Shown: positions 1 to 8,807, counted from the first letter of the stretch. The stretch: DNA of 64,000 nt from JAJXSS01 sp964547135 (GCA_964547135.1 CAZJMK010000010.1:6498-70497), one strand, 5' to 3'. Made by a program: numbers and translations. Notes: generated from the letters alone by a model not told the origin.

Positions 1-1
1 G

Positions 2-1000
2 GGTGATTACCGGTATCGGGGCGATACGATTGACCTTTTGGTGACGCGCGATGCAACGTCGTTTGAGTTGACATCGGATGGGTTGGCACTGGTGCCGCTG
101 GCGGTGGTGGGCAATGATGGGTCGCATCGGATACTGCCCTTGAGTTCGGTGGCGACGGTGAAACGGGCGGATGCACCGCAGCAGATCAACCGTGTGGAAC
201 AGCAACGGTCGATCACGTTGCAGGTGATTGTGCCGCCGGGACAGGCACTGGAGGAGGCGATGGGGGCGATACAGGAAATGATTCCGCCGCTGCGGCAGCA
301 GGGTCAGATTGCACTGGGAGTGGATGTGAACCTTGGTGGTACGGCTGACAAACTGGTGGAGGTGCGCGAAGCACTGACGGGACAGGTGCATGATTCGTTT
401 TGGAAGACGTTTCAGAGCTTTATTCAAAGCCGATTGTTTTTGGCACTGCTGATCAATTATTTGTTGATGTGTGCGCTTTTTGAAAGCTGGGTGTATCCGC
501 TGGTGATCATGTTCACGGTGCCGCTGGCGACCATCGGCGGATTTTTGGGATTGCGCATCACGCATGAGTATGTGCCCACGCAATTGCTGGATGTGGTGAC
601 CATGCTGGGGTTTGTGATATTGATCGGCACGGTGGTGAACAATGCGATTCTGATCGTATCGCAATCGCTGAACTTCATGCGCGGGTTTGGTGAGAGCGAG
701 TTGGATAAGGTGCAGCGATTGACGCCGAGGATGGCGATTCGAGAATCGGTGCGTACCCGTTTGCGACCGGTGATGATGACGACGCTGACGACGCTGTTCG
801 GGTTGCTGCCGCTGGTGATCAAGCCCGGTTCGGGGAGCGAGATTTATCGTGGGCTGGGCAGTGTGGTGTTGGGTGGGTTGCTGGTGTCAACGGTGTTTAC
901 GCTGCTGGTGGTGCCGGTGGTGTTCAGCCTGGTGATCGATGCGAAGGTGGCGCTGTATCAGCGGTTGGGTTGGGAAGTGGAGGCGGAGCTGCGGGATTGA
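2..1000 (+). CDS. RND-family efflux pump inner-membrane permease, C-terminal part
   Basis: The reading frame is open to the left edge, so this is the last ~333 residues of a ~1000-residue AcrB/MexB/CzcA-like permease that exports drugs, organics or metals across the inner membrane using the proton gradient. Seen here: the end of a porter domain (LPLSSVATVKR, then a V-x-PPGQALEEAM stretch), followed by the second set of RND membrane helices (LFLALLINYLLMCALFESW; VVTMLGFVILIGTVVNNAILIV) and the RLRPVMMTTLTTLFGLLPLV signature. These blocks match the C-terminal half of hydrophobe/amphiphile efflux family pumps. The periplasmic adaptor and outer-membrane partner would lie upstream, outside the window. 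Substrate cannot be told. The stop is followed by repeat-rich DNA, so this gene probably ends its operon. Confidence 0.93.
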   Translation, partial: GDYRYRGDTIDLLVTRDATSFELTSDGLALVPLAVVGNDGSHRILPLSSVATVKRADAPQQINRVEQQRSITLQVIVPPGQALEEAMGAIQEMIPPLRQQGQIALGVDVNLGGTADKLVEVREALTGQVHDSFWKTFQSFIQSRLFLALLINYLLMCALFESWVYPLVIMFTVPLATIGGFLGLRITHEYVPTQLLDVVTMLGFVILIGTVVNNAILIVSQSLNFMRGFGESELDKVQRLTPRMAIRESVRTRLRPVMMTTLTTLFGLLPLVIKPGSGSEIYRGLGSVVLGGLLVSTVFTLLVVPVVFSLVIDAKVALYQRLGWEVEAELRD

Positions 1001-1411
1001 GTTTTGAATGTTGAAGAAAGGAATTTGCCGCAGAGATCGCAGAGATCGCAGAGAAGATATCAAGAGCCGAGAAAAGAACTCAACACAGAGAGCACAGAGG
1101 ACACAGAGAAAGGGAATGAGCCTCAGGGCAAACGCAGGTGGATTGATTGACTGAGCCGTGACCGGGAGTCGAGTGACTCAGAGCCGCGCGTGGTAACAAG
1201 CGGTGTATTGAAAAAACCACTCGCTTCCGCTCGTGGCTCTGAGCAACACCAGTGTCCGCTCGTGGCTCTGAGCAACACCAGATCAACGCCGCCCGCATCC
1301 GTTGTTTGAGACGTAAGCAGCGGATATTTTGCATTTGATAGGGTGATTTGGCCGATGATCATGGTGTCGGTTCGTGTTGCTGTTGGACGACAGTACCTGA
1401 GGAATCCGACC
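1001..1411. repeat. Intergenic region with simple and palindromic repeats
   Basis: No gene is supported here. The left part (1020-1110) is a degenerate purine-rich array built on gcagagatc and cacagagga words. The right part (about 1180-1285) carries the dispersed element with the core CCGCTCGTGGCTCTGA: an inverted arm (GAGCCGCGCGTGG), then two direct copies of the core at about 1228 and 1258. Related copies are at 8960-9005 and 57257-57325. Confidence 0.7.
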
Positions 1412-1849
1412 ATGACGATCGGTCAAGCCTCGTTGAAAAAAGCCCCGCACCCTCAGCGTGGCAGAAAATATTTCACGTTGCAGGAAGCCAATCGATCCCT
1501 GTGCCTGGTGGGACGGGTGGTGGAGGATATTCACCAGCGTTACCAGCAGGCGATGGACATTCGCAAACGCGCGGAAAAGTCGGACCTGGGAGACGATCAG
1601 GAACAACTGCGCGATGACTATGACAAGTGCATGGACCAGCTCAATGAACTGATGGATGAGTTGCATCAGGTGGGTGTGGAGTTCAGGGACTTTGACATGG
1701 GGCTGGTGGATTTTCCAGCAGTGCATGAAGGCAGGGAAGTGTACCTGTCATGGAAGCGCGGGGAAAAACAGATCACGGCCTGGCACGAAACGGATACGGG
1801 CTACGGCGGAAGACAGGATGTGGCGGTGTTGGACGCGGTGGGGCAGTGA
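1412..1849 (+). CDS. DUF2203 family protein
   Basis: A 145-residue soluble protein matching the uncharacterised DUF2203 family. The family hallmarks are visible: an N-terminal YFTLQEAN segment, a long charged helix rich in D/E/K/Q (about residues 25-75, likely coiled), then GVEFRDFDMGLVDFP, a GREVYLSWKRGE block and the terminal AWHETDTGYGGRQ motif. Function is unknown. The ATG at 1412 is chosen over an upstream in-frame start at 1343 because GAGGA sits 8 nt before it and homology begins just after it. It has no operon partner: the upstream gap is filled with repeats and the next gene is convergent. It could be cytosolic and structural; no catalytic motif is seen. Confidence 0.85.
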   Translation: MTIGQASLKKAPHPQRGRKYFTLQEANRSLCLVGRVVEDIHQRYQQAMDIRKRAEKSDLGDDQEQLRDDYDKCMDQLNELMDELHQVGVEFRDFDMGLVDFPAVHEGREVYLSWKRGEKQITAWHETDTGYGGRQDVAVLDAVGQ

Positions 1850-1978
1850 TGCGGACGAATATTGATACATCATCAGAGCCGGGGCGTGTCGCCCCGGTTT
1901 GAGCATGCATGGTGAATGAAGACCGGGCTGACACGGCCCGGCTCTGATATATAAAAAAACGATCAACACTTACCAGCT

Positions 1979-3427
1979 TTACAACAAATACTGCTGCGTG
2001 GCCTCGATGGTTTTGGGCAATGGTTTACCCTGCAAATCGTCCGCGTAAATGGCGGTGGTTTGTGAAAGCTCGATCGTCGGCAACACCTTGCCCTCGACAT
2101 CGCGCGCGACTTGCACGCCTTGACTTTCCAACCAGCGGGCTGCCCGGTCGATTTGAATCAACTTGCTGGTCATGGGCGAATCCAGCACGCCCGGTCCGTC
2201 CGCATTTTTAATCGGGGCAAACTCATCGGCCCGATCGGTTTCGTAAATGATCGACGCTCGGCACATCGGCAGAGCATCGAACACAAACGTTTCCAACTTC
2301 ACCGCATTGTTTTTTTCGGGCTTGACCACCTGGCCACTGGTTGCATCAAGGTAGGGCACTTTCTTTTCCGCACGGTGGAAGGGCAACGCAAAACCGCCGG
2401 CCTTTTCATTCAGCGACGCAACAAAATCAACCTTGATCAGATGAATGGCAATCGAGCCGGCCAAAAAGCGCAACTGCCCGTCGGGCAATCGTTCGTTTGC
2501 CAGCGCATCGGGAAGGTCGGAATATTCGATGACGGTCATTTTTCCATCGACCAGACAGAAGTTGCCGAGCTTTTCGAGTGGCTCGCGTTTGGGCAGCATT
2601 TTGGAGGACATTTCCGCATGGTCCAAATCATGCAGACCGATGAACACAGGATCGAGCACGCGCACGATCGGGTTGTCCACCTGGGTATAGCTGATGTGCT
2701 GGATGCCGCGTTTTTTCATGTCGGCCACGGCTCCGCTGGTGTATAGGGCTTTGAGCGATCCGCCGTGACCATTGGGCGACAGAGCCATTGAATCGGGCGC
2801 TTCGAGCAATACCTTGCCGGTTTTCATATCGATGGCGGGCATCATCGCCTGCGGAAAGATGAACACAGCCGAGCTGTCGAGGCCGAAGTAGCGATTGTCC
2901 TTGAAAAAGGCGCGGGTGTCGGCATCGTTGATCGGGCTGGTCATGATGTACCAGGGAATGGTGACGCTGCAACGCCGTTGCATGTTGCTGATGTACTCGG
3001 CGAAGCAGCCGAAGAGGGACAGTTTGCGAATGGGGGTGGAGGGATAGGTTCCCTTGGGGCCGTTCCAACCCAGACGTGTGCCCTGCCCACCGGCGACGGT
3101 GAAGGCGGCGACCTTGCCGGCTTGGATCAGGTTCCACCCGTGCTGCCGTGCCTGGTCGTATTTGCTTTGCAGTTGGGGTGCGGGCTGGTTGGCGTACCAG
3201 GGCGCGGGTTGCACATTTTCGGGCAGGTGAAATTCGGGCTTTTGCAGCACATGCGTTTGCACCAGTCGCGCCACCTCCGGCCAATCGACGCTGTCGATCT
3301 GATCCAGCAACTGCGTCTGCTGCGTCGGGTTGAGTTTGCCCCAATGTTGCAGGACGTGATCCTGCTGCACGGCGGCAAGGGTTTTTTGAGCGCGTTGATA
3401 ACGATCCGTCAGCGTGGTTGGGTTCAT
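1979..3427 (-). CDS. UDPGP-type UTP--sugar-1-phosphate uridylyltransferase (UAP1-like)
   Basis: A 482-residue cytosolic nucleotidyltransferase of the eukaryote-type UDPGP family. These enzymes join UTP with a sugar 1-phosphate, here probably N-acetylglucosamine or glucose 1-phosphate, to make UDP-sugars for envelope polymers. The glycine-rich nucleotide loop AGGQGTRLGWNGPKG is at residues 112-126; further family blocks are PWYIMTSP, the PNGHGG loop and VDNPIVRVLDPVFIG. The N-terminal helical region before the loop and the total length fit UAP1-like proteins better than bacterial GalU or GlmU. Planctomycetes commonly carry this form. It lies on the minus strand downstream of the decayed hicA and of purD, but gaps make a shared transcript uncertain. 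Sugar specificity cannot be read from sequence alone. Confidence 0.88.
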   Translation of the reverse strand: MNPTTLTDRYQRAQKTLAAVQQDHVLQHWGKLNPTQQTQLLDQIDSVDWPEVARLVQTHVLQKPEFHLPENVQPAPWYANQPAPQLQSKYDQARQHGWNLIQAGKVAAFTVAGGQGTRLGWNGPKGTYPSTPIRKLSLFGCFAEYISNMQRRCSVTIPWYIMTSPINDADTRAFFKDNRYFGLDSSAVFIFPQAMMPAIDMKTGKVLLEAPDSMALSPNGHGGSLKALYTSGAVADMKKRGIQHISYTQVDNPIVRVLDPVFIGLHDLDHAEMSSKMLPKREPLEKLGNFCLVDGKMTVIEYSDLPDALANERLPDGQLRFLAGSIAIHLIKVDFVASLNEKAGGFALPFHRAEKKVPYLDATSGQVVKPEKNNAVKLETFVFDALPMCRASIIYETDRADEFAPIKNADGPGVLDSPMTSKLIQIDRAARWLESQGVQVARDVEGKVLPTIELSQTTAIYADDLQGKPLPKTIEATQQYLL

Positions 3428-3483
3428 GATGATGCTTGTCGGTAGGGTGTGCGAATACGAACGCGGTCATGATAACGATTTGG

Positions 3484-3597
3484 TCACCAGCGGGTGAAAT
3501 GAAGGACGTTAATGTGGTCCGTGGATGGTGGCTGGAAATGCCGAATCAGAATCGCGCCGGCAGTTTCGATTTGCGCAATCAGGTCGCGTCGCTTCAT
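3484..3597 (-). pseudogene. hicA: HicA-like toxin remnant (37 codons)
   Basis: Directly after hicB, its ATG overlaps the hicB stop in an ATGA tetranucleotide. The first 20 residues, MKRRDLIAQIETAGAILIRH, match the N-terminus of HicA, a small mRNA-cleaving toxin with a double-stranded-RNA-binding fold. The frame then runs into unrelated sequence and stops after 37 residues, whereas HicA is normally about 60-80. The region that should hold the catalytic His (usually in a G-x-S/R-H block just after this point) is absent in every frame I tried. I read it as a toxin gene cut short by deletion or frameshift, with the antitoxin gene surviving. Confidence 0.55.
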
Positions 3598-3785
3598 GCG
3601 AATTCCAATTCTTCCACTTTTTTGCTGCCGGGAATCGTGTCCGCAGTGAAGGTTTCGAAAAGATCGCGCAGATGCTCTTTCAAATCATCGAGCGTTTCCC
3701 CCTGGGTCCAGTGATCGGAATATTCATTCAGGTAACCGAGCAGTTTCCCGTCGTCTTCGCGCCAATAGGTAAACTGAATCTTCAT
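3594..3785 (-). CDS. hicB: HicB-like antitoxin
   Basis: A 63-residue protein with the partial RNase H-like fold typical of HicB: a first strand FTYWREDDGKLLGYLNEY, the conserved turn TQGETLDDLKEHL and an amphipathic helix (LRDLFETF). HicB binds and silences HicA and often represses the operon. The start MKIQFTYW at 3785 is chosen because the fold begins there; an in-frame extension upstream to 3875 codes for low-complexity residues made from the palindrome at 3816-3848. No C-terminal DNA-binding domain is present, so repression of its own promoter is doubtful. The stop overlaps the start of the hicA remnant. Confidence 0.75.
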   Translation of the reverse strand: MKIQFTYWREDDGKLLGYLNEYSDHWTQGETLDDLKEHLRDLFETFTADTIPGSKKVEELEFA

Positions 3786-3815
3786 GATCCATGATCCATC
3801 ATCAATCATGCCCTT

Positions 3816-3848
3816 GGTGGGTCCGCTCGCCGACTCACTTGACCCACC
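3816..3848. repeat. Palindromic element GGTGGGTC...GACCCACC, copy 1
   Basis: A 33-bp element whose ends GGTGGGTC and GACCCACC are inverted, with CCGCTCGCCGACTCACTT between. The same element, with one or two changes, is at 9245-9277. It sits in the short gap between purD and hicB. Confidence 0.7.
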
Positions 3849-3879
3849 CGACAATAAGCCACTGGGCCACTTCACGGAC

Positions 3880-5166
3880 TTATTTCATCACTCGGAAGCC
3901 GATGTCTTTCCGATAGTGCGCGCCTTCAAAATGAATCATTGCACAAGCTGCGTTGGCTTTGCCTTGTGCCTGCTTCAAATCGTCGCCCAGGGCACAGACG
4001 CACAGCACTCGTCCCCCGGCAGTGACGACCTTGCCTTGTTTATCCAACATCGTCCCGGCATGAAACACCATGACATCAGGCTGCTGGCCCGCTTCAATCA
4101 ACCCTGTGATGGGCAAACCGGTTTTGTAATCACCCGGATACCCGCCGCTGGCCATCACCACGCAACAGCAGCAGCGCGCGTCCCACGATAATTCCACTTC
4201 ATCGAGTTTGCCTGTACAGGTGGCGACCATCACATCGATCAGGTCCGCCTGCATCCGCATCAATAGCACCTGCGTTTCCGGGTCGCCGAATCGGCAGTTG
4301 AATTCAAGTGTTTTGGGGCCGCCGGGGGTGAGCATCATTCCCGCATAGAGCACGCCCTGAAACGGCACATCATCGCGGCGTAACGCATCGACCGTCGGCA
4401 CGAGCACCTGTCGCTCAATCCGAGCCAGCATGTCATCACTGAGCAGCGGTGTGGGCGAATAGGCACCCATGCCCCCGGTGTTGGGGCCGGTGTCGTTTTC
4501 GCCGACCTGTTTGTGGTCCTGTGCCGGATCGAGCACGAAAATATTCCGCCCATCGACCAGAGCCAGCACCGACACTTCCTGTCCGATGAGTTTTTCTTCG
4601 ATGACGACGCTCTTGCCTGCGTCACCGAAGGCTTTGTTCACCATGATCTGTTCGACAGCCTTGGCTGCCTCTGCCGGAGTGTCGCACACCATGACGCCTT
4701 TGCCCTTGGCCAGTCCAGCCGCCTTGACGACCATGCCGGTGTCCCTGCTGTTCACATAGGCAAGTGCAGCTTGTGCGTCGTTGAAAATACGGGCCTCGGC
4801 GGTGGGCACGGATGCGCCGCGCATGAGTTGCTTGGAAAACGCCTTGTCAGCTTCGAGTCGGGCTGCCTGCGCCACCGGGCCGAATACGTAACGCCCCGGT
4901 TTTTGCAAGCGATCGACCAAGCCTTCCGCCAGCGGGTCTTCCGGGCCGACGACGATGAGTTCCACTTTTTCCTGCCGGCAGAAAAAGTCGATGGCATCAC
5001 TGTTTTTGGTATCGACGGGGGTGATTTTCAGCGGCACATTGGTGCCCAGCGCAGCCGTACCTGCGTTACCGGGGGCGAAAAAAAGTTTGCCGCATTGGGG
5101 TGACTGTTTGAGTTTCCAGCCCAGCGCGTGCTCACGACCACCACTGCCGATGATGAGAATGTTCAT
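3880..5166 (-). CDS. purD: Phosphoribosylamine--glycine ligase
   Basis: A 428-residue ATP-grasp enzyme that joins 5-phosphoribosylamine and glycine in the second step of purine synthesis. The N-domain opens with MNILIIGSGGREHALGWKL; later blocks include VVGPEDPLAEG, the ATP-grasp region (MVVKAAGLAKGKGVMVC; NTGGMGAYSPTPLL) and the metal-binding EFNCRFGDPETQ. Length and order are normal for PurD. The ATG at 5166 is chosen because the glycine-rich strand starts there; an upstream in-frame extension lacks homology. It stands alone on the minus strand without other pur genes. The C-terminal domain contains an unusual run of four cysteines (ARCCCCVV) where PurD proteins are normally hydrophobic. 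Confidence 0.96.
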   Translation of the reverse strand: MNILIIGSGGREHALGWKLKQSPQCGKLFFAPGNAGTAALGTNVPLKITPVDTKNSDAIDFFCRQEKVELIVVGPEDPLAEGLVDRLQKPGRYVFGPVAQAARLEADKAFSKQLMRGASVPTAEARIFNDAQAALAYVNSRDTGMVVKAAGLAKGKGVMVCDTPAEAAKAVEQIMVNKAFGDAGKSVVIEEKLIGQEVSVLALVDGRNIFVLDPAQDHKQVGENDTGPNTGGMGAYSPTPLLSDDMLARIERQVLVPTVDALRRDDVPFQGVLYAGMMLTPGGPKTLEFNCRFGDPETQVLLMRMQADLIDVMVATCTGKLDEVELSWDARCCCCVVMASGGYPGDYKTGLPITGLIEAGQQPDVMVFHAGTMLDKQGKVVTAGGRVLCVCALGDDLKQAQGKANAACAMIHFEGAHYRKDIGFRVMK

Positions 5167-5625
5167 GGGGCAGATGATAAAGGTTTCTCGGTCGTTGTTC
5201 CAAAAAACCAACAAACGATCGGGGTGGCAGGCTGATGTGTTCGGATAACGCCGAGCCTTTCAGGGCCGGATGGTTGTGAATGATGGGTAATGTTCAAAGA
5301 GGATGTACGACAATTATCTGTGGATTTGTACATTAGCGCCCTCTGAACAATCCCCTCTCCCCCCGGGAGAGTAGGAGTACTCGCTTCGCTCGTATCCGGG
5401 TGAGGGCGGAAGTGCGTTTGGTCGTACCGTATTTCAAGGCATATTCTTCATCGGCCCCCGCCACGGCGAGGTCTGCGACTCACTCGGCCTCATCGGTTGA
5501 TTGAACTATCATGACGCCGAGGGCTTCAGCCCCGGTTATCACTGTGTCATTCGTAAAATCATCCGGCCCTGAAGGGCTCGGCGTCATTCGTGTTACAACT
5601 TCACATGTGTGCGTTGGCTGTCGGT
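5167..5625. repeat. Intergenic region with three palindromic repeat families
   Basis: No gene is seen. It holds a half copy of the GACGCCGAGGGC family (about 5248-5276), a CCCTCTCCC...GGTGAGGGCG element (about 5350-5408) that here contains an odd internal word, and a complete GACGCCGAGGGC...GGGCTCGGCGTC hairpin at 5513-5585. Confidence 0.7.
5513..5585. repeat. REP-like hairpin GACGCCGAGGGCTT...GGGCTCGGCGTC
   Basis: The arms GACGCCGAGGGCTTCAGCC and GGCCCTGAAGGGCTCGGCGTC are imperfect inverted repeats around an AT-rich centre. Fuller copies are at 24057-24132 and 40154-40219; half copies at about 5248-5276, 55227-55251 and 63733-63750. Confidence 0.75.
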
Positions 5626-6735
5626 TCAGGCGGTTTTTTCAGGAGCGACGAGGCTGGGGCGGACCAGTGAACGCACCGGGGCGCGCTGGGGTTGGGCGAT
5701 GCGTTCCTGTAACAGGCGGACGGCTTCCCACGCGATTTGATCGCAATGCAGGTCGATCGTGGCCGGCCGGGGCGACAGAAACTCAAGTGTCGTCGGGTCG
5801 TTGTCGCAGGAGATGACCGCCAGGTCGGTGTCGGGTTTGATACCGCGTTCCAATAGCAGGGTGTAAAGGCGGGCGGCTTCGACATCGGAGAAGATGAACA
5901 GCCCGTCGAAAGCGGGTTTGCCGTCGGGGGTTAACAGGTGATCGATCATTTGCGTCGGGGTTTCGATCAGATCAACGGGTACGCCGTAAAGGTCGGGGAG
6001 TCGTCGATGTTCGTGAGCGCGGCTGAGGACGCGCACTTCCTGTCCGGCCATGAGGGCGCAACGAATGAAACCCTGGGCACGTTCGGAGGGAGCGACCCGC
6101 AATATTGAAGCGAAGCTGACGAAGGCGATGCGTTTGCAGCCGCGTTGTTGAAGGTACTGTTGTGCGATGCGTCCGACATCCAGGTCGTCGGGGGCCGAGA
6201 CATCGACGAGGGTGTTGGCCGGTGGGTCGGCCATGAGCCAGACGGTGGGCAGTGAATCAGGCCAGTGGGGTTGTTCGGTGACGGGCGGCGAAAGCAGAAT
6301 CAGACCATCGAGTTCCGTGTATTGCAGGGGGTTGTCGTGGGTTTGTGACAGAGCGGAATCGTGAATGAGGGTCTGTGCGGGATGTTCACGCAGACGCAAG
6401 GTCAAACCCTGTGCCCCGGTAGCACGGGTGACGCCGCGCACGGCTGCGGTGAATACGGGGACCGAATGCCAGGCCATGGAGGGAGTAAGGTCCCAGGTTT
6501 CCAGCAGTATGGTGCCCTGGTTGGTGGAGTTGTCATTGGTCAGTGGGGTGGACAGGCGACGGGCACGTTGCACACCGGGGCCGGGCTTGACACGACGGGG
6601 TACGTATCGCATGGCTGACATCGCGGCAAGGATTTGTTGTACGGTGTCGGACTTGACGCCCGATGCCCCGTTGAGGACGCGCGATACGGTACCGACGGAA
6701 ACGCCGGCTGCTTTGGCCACTTTGACAATCGACAT
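5626..6735 (-). CDS. LacI-family transcriptional regulator
   Basis: A 369-residue repressor or activator of the LacI/GalR type. Residues 1-55 form the DNA-binding headpiece: the helix-turn-helix IVKVAKAAGVSVGTVSRVLNG and the hinge-preceding MRYVPRR. The rest is a periplasmic-binding-protein-like sugar-sensing domain, with typical strands such as LILLSPPV, RIAFVSFAS and GLFIFSDVEAARLY and the late block DLAVISCDND. ATG at 6735 is supported by GGAGGA 7 nt upstream; an upstream in-frame start adds only spurious residues. It lies just before the truncated glycosidase at 7016, and may once have regulated it. The ligand cannot be inferred. LacI regulators in planctomycetes are often paired with polysaccharide-use genes. 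Confidence 0.93.
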   Translation of the reverse strand: MSIVKVAKAAGVSVGTVSRVLNGASGVKSDTVQQILAAMSAMRYVPRRVKPGPGVQRARRLSTPLTNDNSTNQGTILLETWDLTPSMAWHSVPVFTAAVRGVTRATGAQGLTLRLREHPAQTLIHDSALSQTHDNPLQYTELDGLILLSPPVTEQPHWPDSLPTVWLMADPPANTLVDVSAPDDLDVGRIAQQYLQQRGCKRIAFVSFASILRVAPSERAQGFIRCALMAGQEVRVLSRAHEHRRLPDLYGVPVDLIETPTQMIDHLLTPDGKPAFDGLFIFSDVEAARLYTLLLERGIKPDTDLAVISCDNDPTTLEFLSPRPATIDLHCDQIAWEAVRLLQERIAQPQRAPVRSLVRPSLVAPEKTA

Positions 6736-6792
6736 TCGCAGTTCCTCCATGTCGCTCAACCGCCACTGGCTGGGCAAGTACTATCCAATTTT

Positions 6793-7018
6793 GTTCACAC
6801 CGCCGAGGGCGGCGGTGCCACATCGAACCTTGTAGCCCAGCCGCCCCCGGCTTGGTGAATTGCCATCAACGTTCACACCGCCGAGGGCGGCGGTGCCACA
6901 TTGAACCTTGTAGCCCAGCCGCCCCCGGCTGGGTGAATTGCCATCAACGTTCACACCGCCGAGGGCGGCGGTGCCACATTGAACCTCGTAGCCCAGCCGC
7001 ACCCGGCTGGGTGAATTG
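6793..7018. repeat. 78-bp tandem repeat, three copies
   Basis: Three near-identical units begin at 6793, 6871 and 6949. Each unit holds two palindromes: CACCGCCGAGGGCGGCGGTG and GCCCAGCCGCCCCCGGCTGGG, separated by CCACATTGAACCTTGTA. Since 78 is divisible by three, the reverse strand is open through all three copies, which gives a spurious Gly-rich frame. Single or partial copies of the same two palindromes recur at 9294, 22300, 27276, 52636 and 54299. Confidence 0.9.
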
Positions 7019-8608
7019 CAGTGGCGGGTGCCGGGATTGAGTTTGCAGAAGGAGCAGCGTTACAGCCTGCGGTTCAAGGCCAAGGGGGATGGCAGGCAGA
7101 AGGTGGGTTTGAGTGTGCATGTGAATCGCCCGCCGTATCGGAATTTGGGTTTGAATCAGACGGTGCAATTGTCAGCGGAAGCAAAGGTGCATGAGTTTGT
7201 GTTCACCGCGACGGAAGATGAACAGGACGGACGATTGTCGCTGCTGGTGGGCGTGGCCGGGGGCGTGACGGAGTTTGGGGAAATAGAGTTGCGGTCTGCG
7301 GGTTTGCAGGGGTTGGAGGCCGGCGAGGACCCGACGCAGGGAACGGTGGCGATGCCCAGCGTCAACCGGGGGATGACCGGCAGCAGGGCGTTTGACTGGC
7401 ATGCGTTTTTACAGGAAATCGAACAGCGGTATTACGTGGAGATGCGCGACTTTTTGCGTGAGGAAGTGGGCGTGCGGGTGCCGATCACGGGGACGATTGC
7501 GTTGGGGCCGTTGGGGACGCTGACGCAGGCGAAGATGGATTTTGTGGATGCGCATGTGTACTGGGATCACCCGGAATTTCCGGGTCGCGCGTGGGATGCA
7601 AAAGAGTGGCGGATTCGCAATCAGTCGATGGTGCAGCATCCGGGAAATAGCGCATTGCATCGGGCGGCGACGCTGCGGGTGGCGGGCAAGCCGTTCACGG
7701 TGTCGGAGTACAACCATGCGGCCCCCAATGAGTTTGCCGCCGAGTGCATACCGATGGCGGCATCGTTTGCGGCGATGCAGGATTGGGACGGCGTGTTCAT
7801 TTTCGCCTACACCCACAGCGATCAATTTGCGCATCAGAAGATCAGCAGTTTTTTCGACATTGAGGGCGATCCGGCGAAGATGGCGCTCTTGCCGCTGGGG
7901 GCGCGGATTTTTCTGGGTGAGTTGATGCGCACGGAGCAGCCGCGTTTGCGGGTGACGGTTCCGTATGAGCGTGCGGTGCGCGGTGCGGACCGGGCGTATG
8001 ACAAGATGCACGATTTTATGCGCAGCGAATATGGATTGGATTGGCGCAGTGTGGTGGGTCAGCCGATGGAAACGGAGTTTGTTTACACAGCCGGGGAGGG
8101 AGGCATCAAGGCCGCGGCGGCGGGCTGGAAGGGGTTTCAATGGTCGGTGCCCACGGCTGGTCAGGGCGCGTTTGTGATGCATGGTCAGGCGAGTGTGTTT
8201 GTCGGTTCACCGCTGGGCGTGTCGCTGCCACAGGGTTATTTGCAGCGGTTGGATAATGAATTCGGCGTGGTGATGGTGGTGCCGATGAAGGTGACGACGG
8301 GGCAGCCCAGACAGTGGGCGGTGGCGGCGCTGGGGAAGGTCGGCAACACGGAGATGGGGTGGGACGCGCAGAGACGAACCGTGGGGACACAATGGGGCAA
8401 ACCCCCGGCGTGGATCGAACCGCTGCGTGCGACGTTGCGATTCCCTGCGGAGCCGACGGTGCGTTTGTATGCGGTGAATGCCGGTGGCGTGCGCGGAGAT
8501 GAAGTGCCGATGACCGGCGACCCGGGGGCATCATCAGCGGCGTGGCAGATGTTTGATTTGTCATCGGTCCCTTCGTTGTACTACCTGGCGGTGGAGTCGG
8601 CGCGATAA
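7016..8608 (+). pseudogene. 5'-truncated glycoside hydrolase with CBM4/9-like module
   Basis: The open frame encodes 530 residues but no signal peptide and no convincing start; the first codon available (TTG at 7016) lies at the edge of the 78-bp tandem repeat and a TAG within the repeat (6989) blocks extension. Residues ~1-95 look like the second half of a CBM4/9 carbohydrate-binding module (RYSLRFKAKGDGRQKVGLSV; NLGLNQTVQLSAE; ATEDEQDGRLSL). After it comes the C-terminal half of a GH5-like barrel, including MDFVDAHVYWDHPEFPG and the strand VSEYNHAAPNEF, whose Glu is the likely nucleophile. From memory of related proteins the module is inserted in the barrel, so the missing 5' part would carry the signal peptide, the early strands and the acid/base Glu. 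It is probably inactive. The C-terminal region is intact to a normal stop. Confidence 0.6.
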
Positions 8609-8807
8609 CGAATTTTGCTTGGATTGTTCAACAACTTTTCAAGGTTCAGATCAACTGTCGAGTGGATCAAGCGATTCATACATGATGGTGCGAAGCGGTC
8701 GAGGAAGAGCAGGCGTTGATGGTTGATGCAAAATGCGATTCACAGAAGCACACGGCGACTGCAATACGGGAAGCGATACGGTACTTTCTGCAAACCAGCG
8801 AGACTCA

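Noticed and set aside
1123..1413. Frames around the CGTGGCTCTG repeat (peptides like CSEPRAEASG)
   Set aside because: The peptides come from the dispersed repeat and recur at 8960; no gene start or conserved protein.
6781..7002. 73-codon minus-strand frame rich in Gly
   Set aside because: It is just the 78-bp tandem repeat read through; the translation repeats every 26 residues and there is no start signal.
6793..7018. 78-bp repeat considered as a CRISPR
   Set aside because: The whole unit is repeated; there are no variable spacers.
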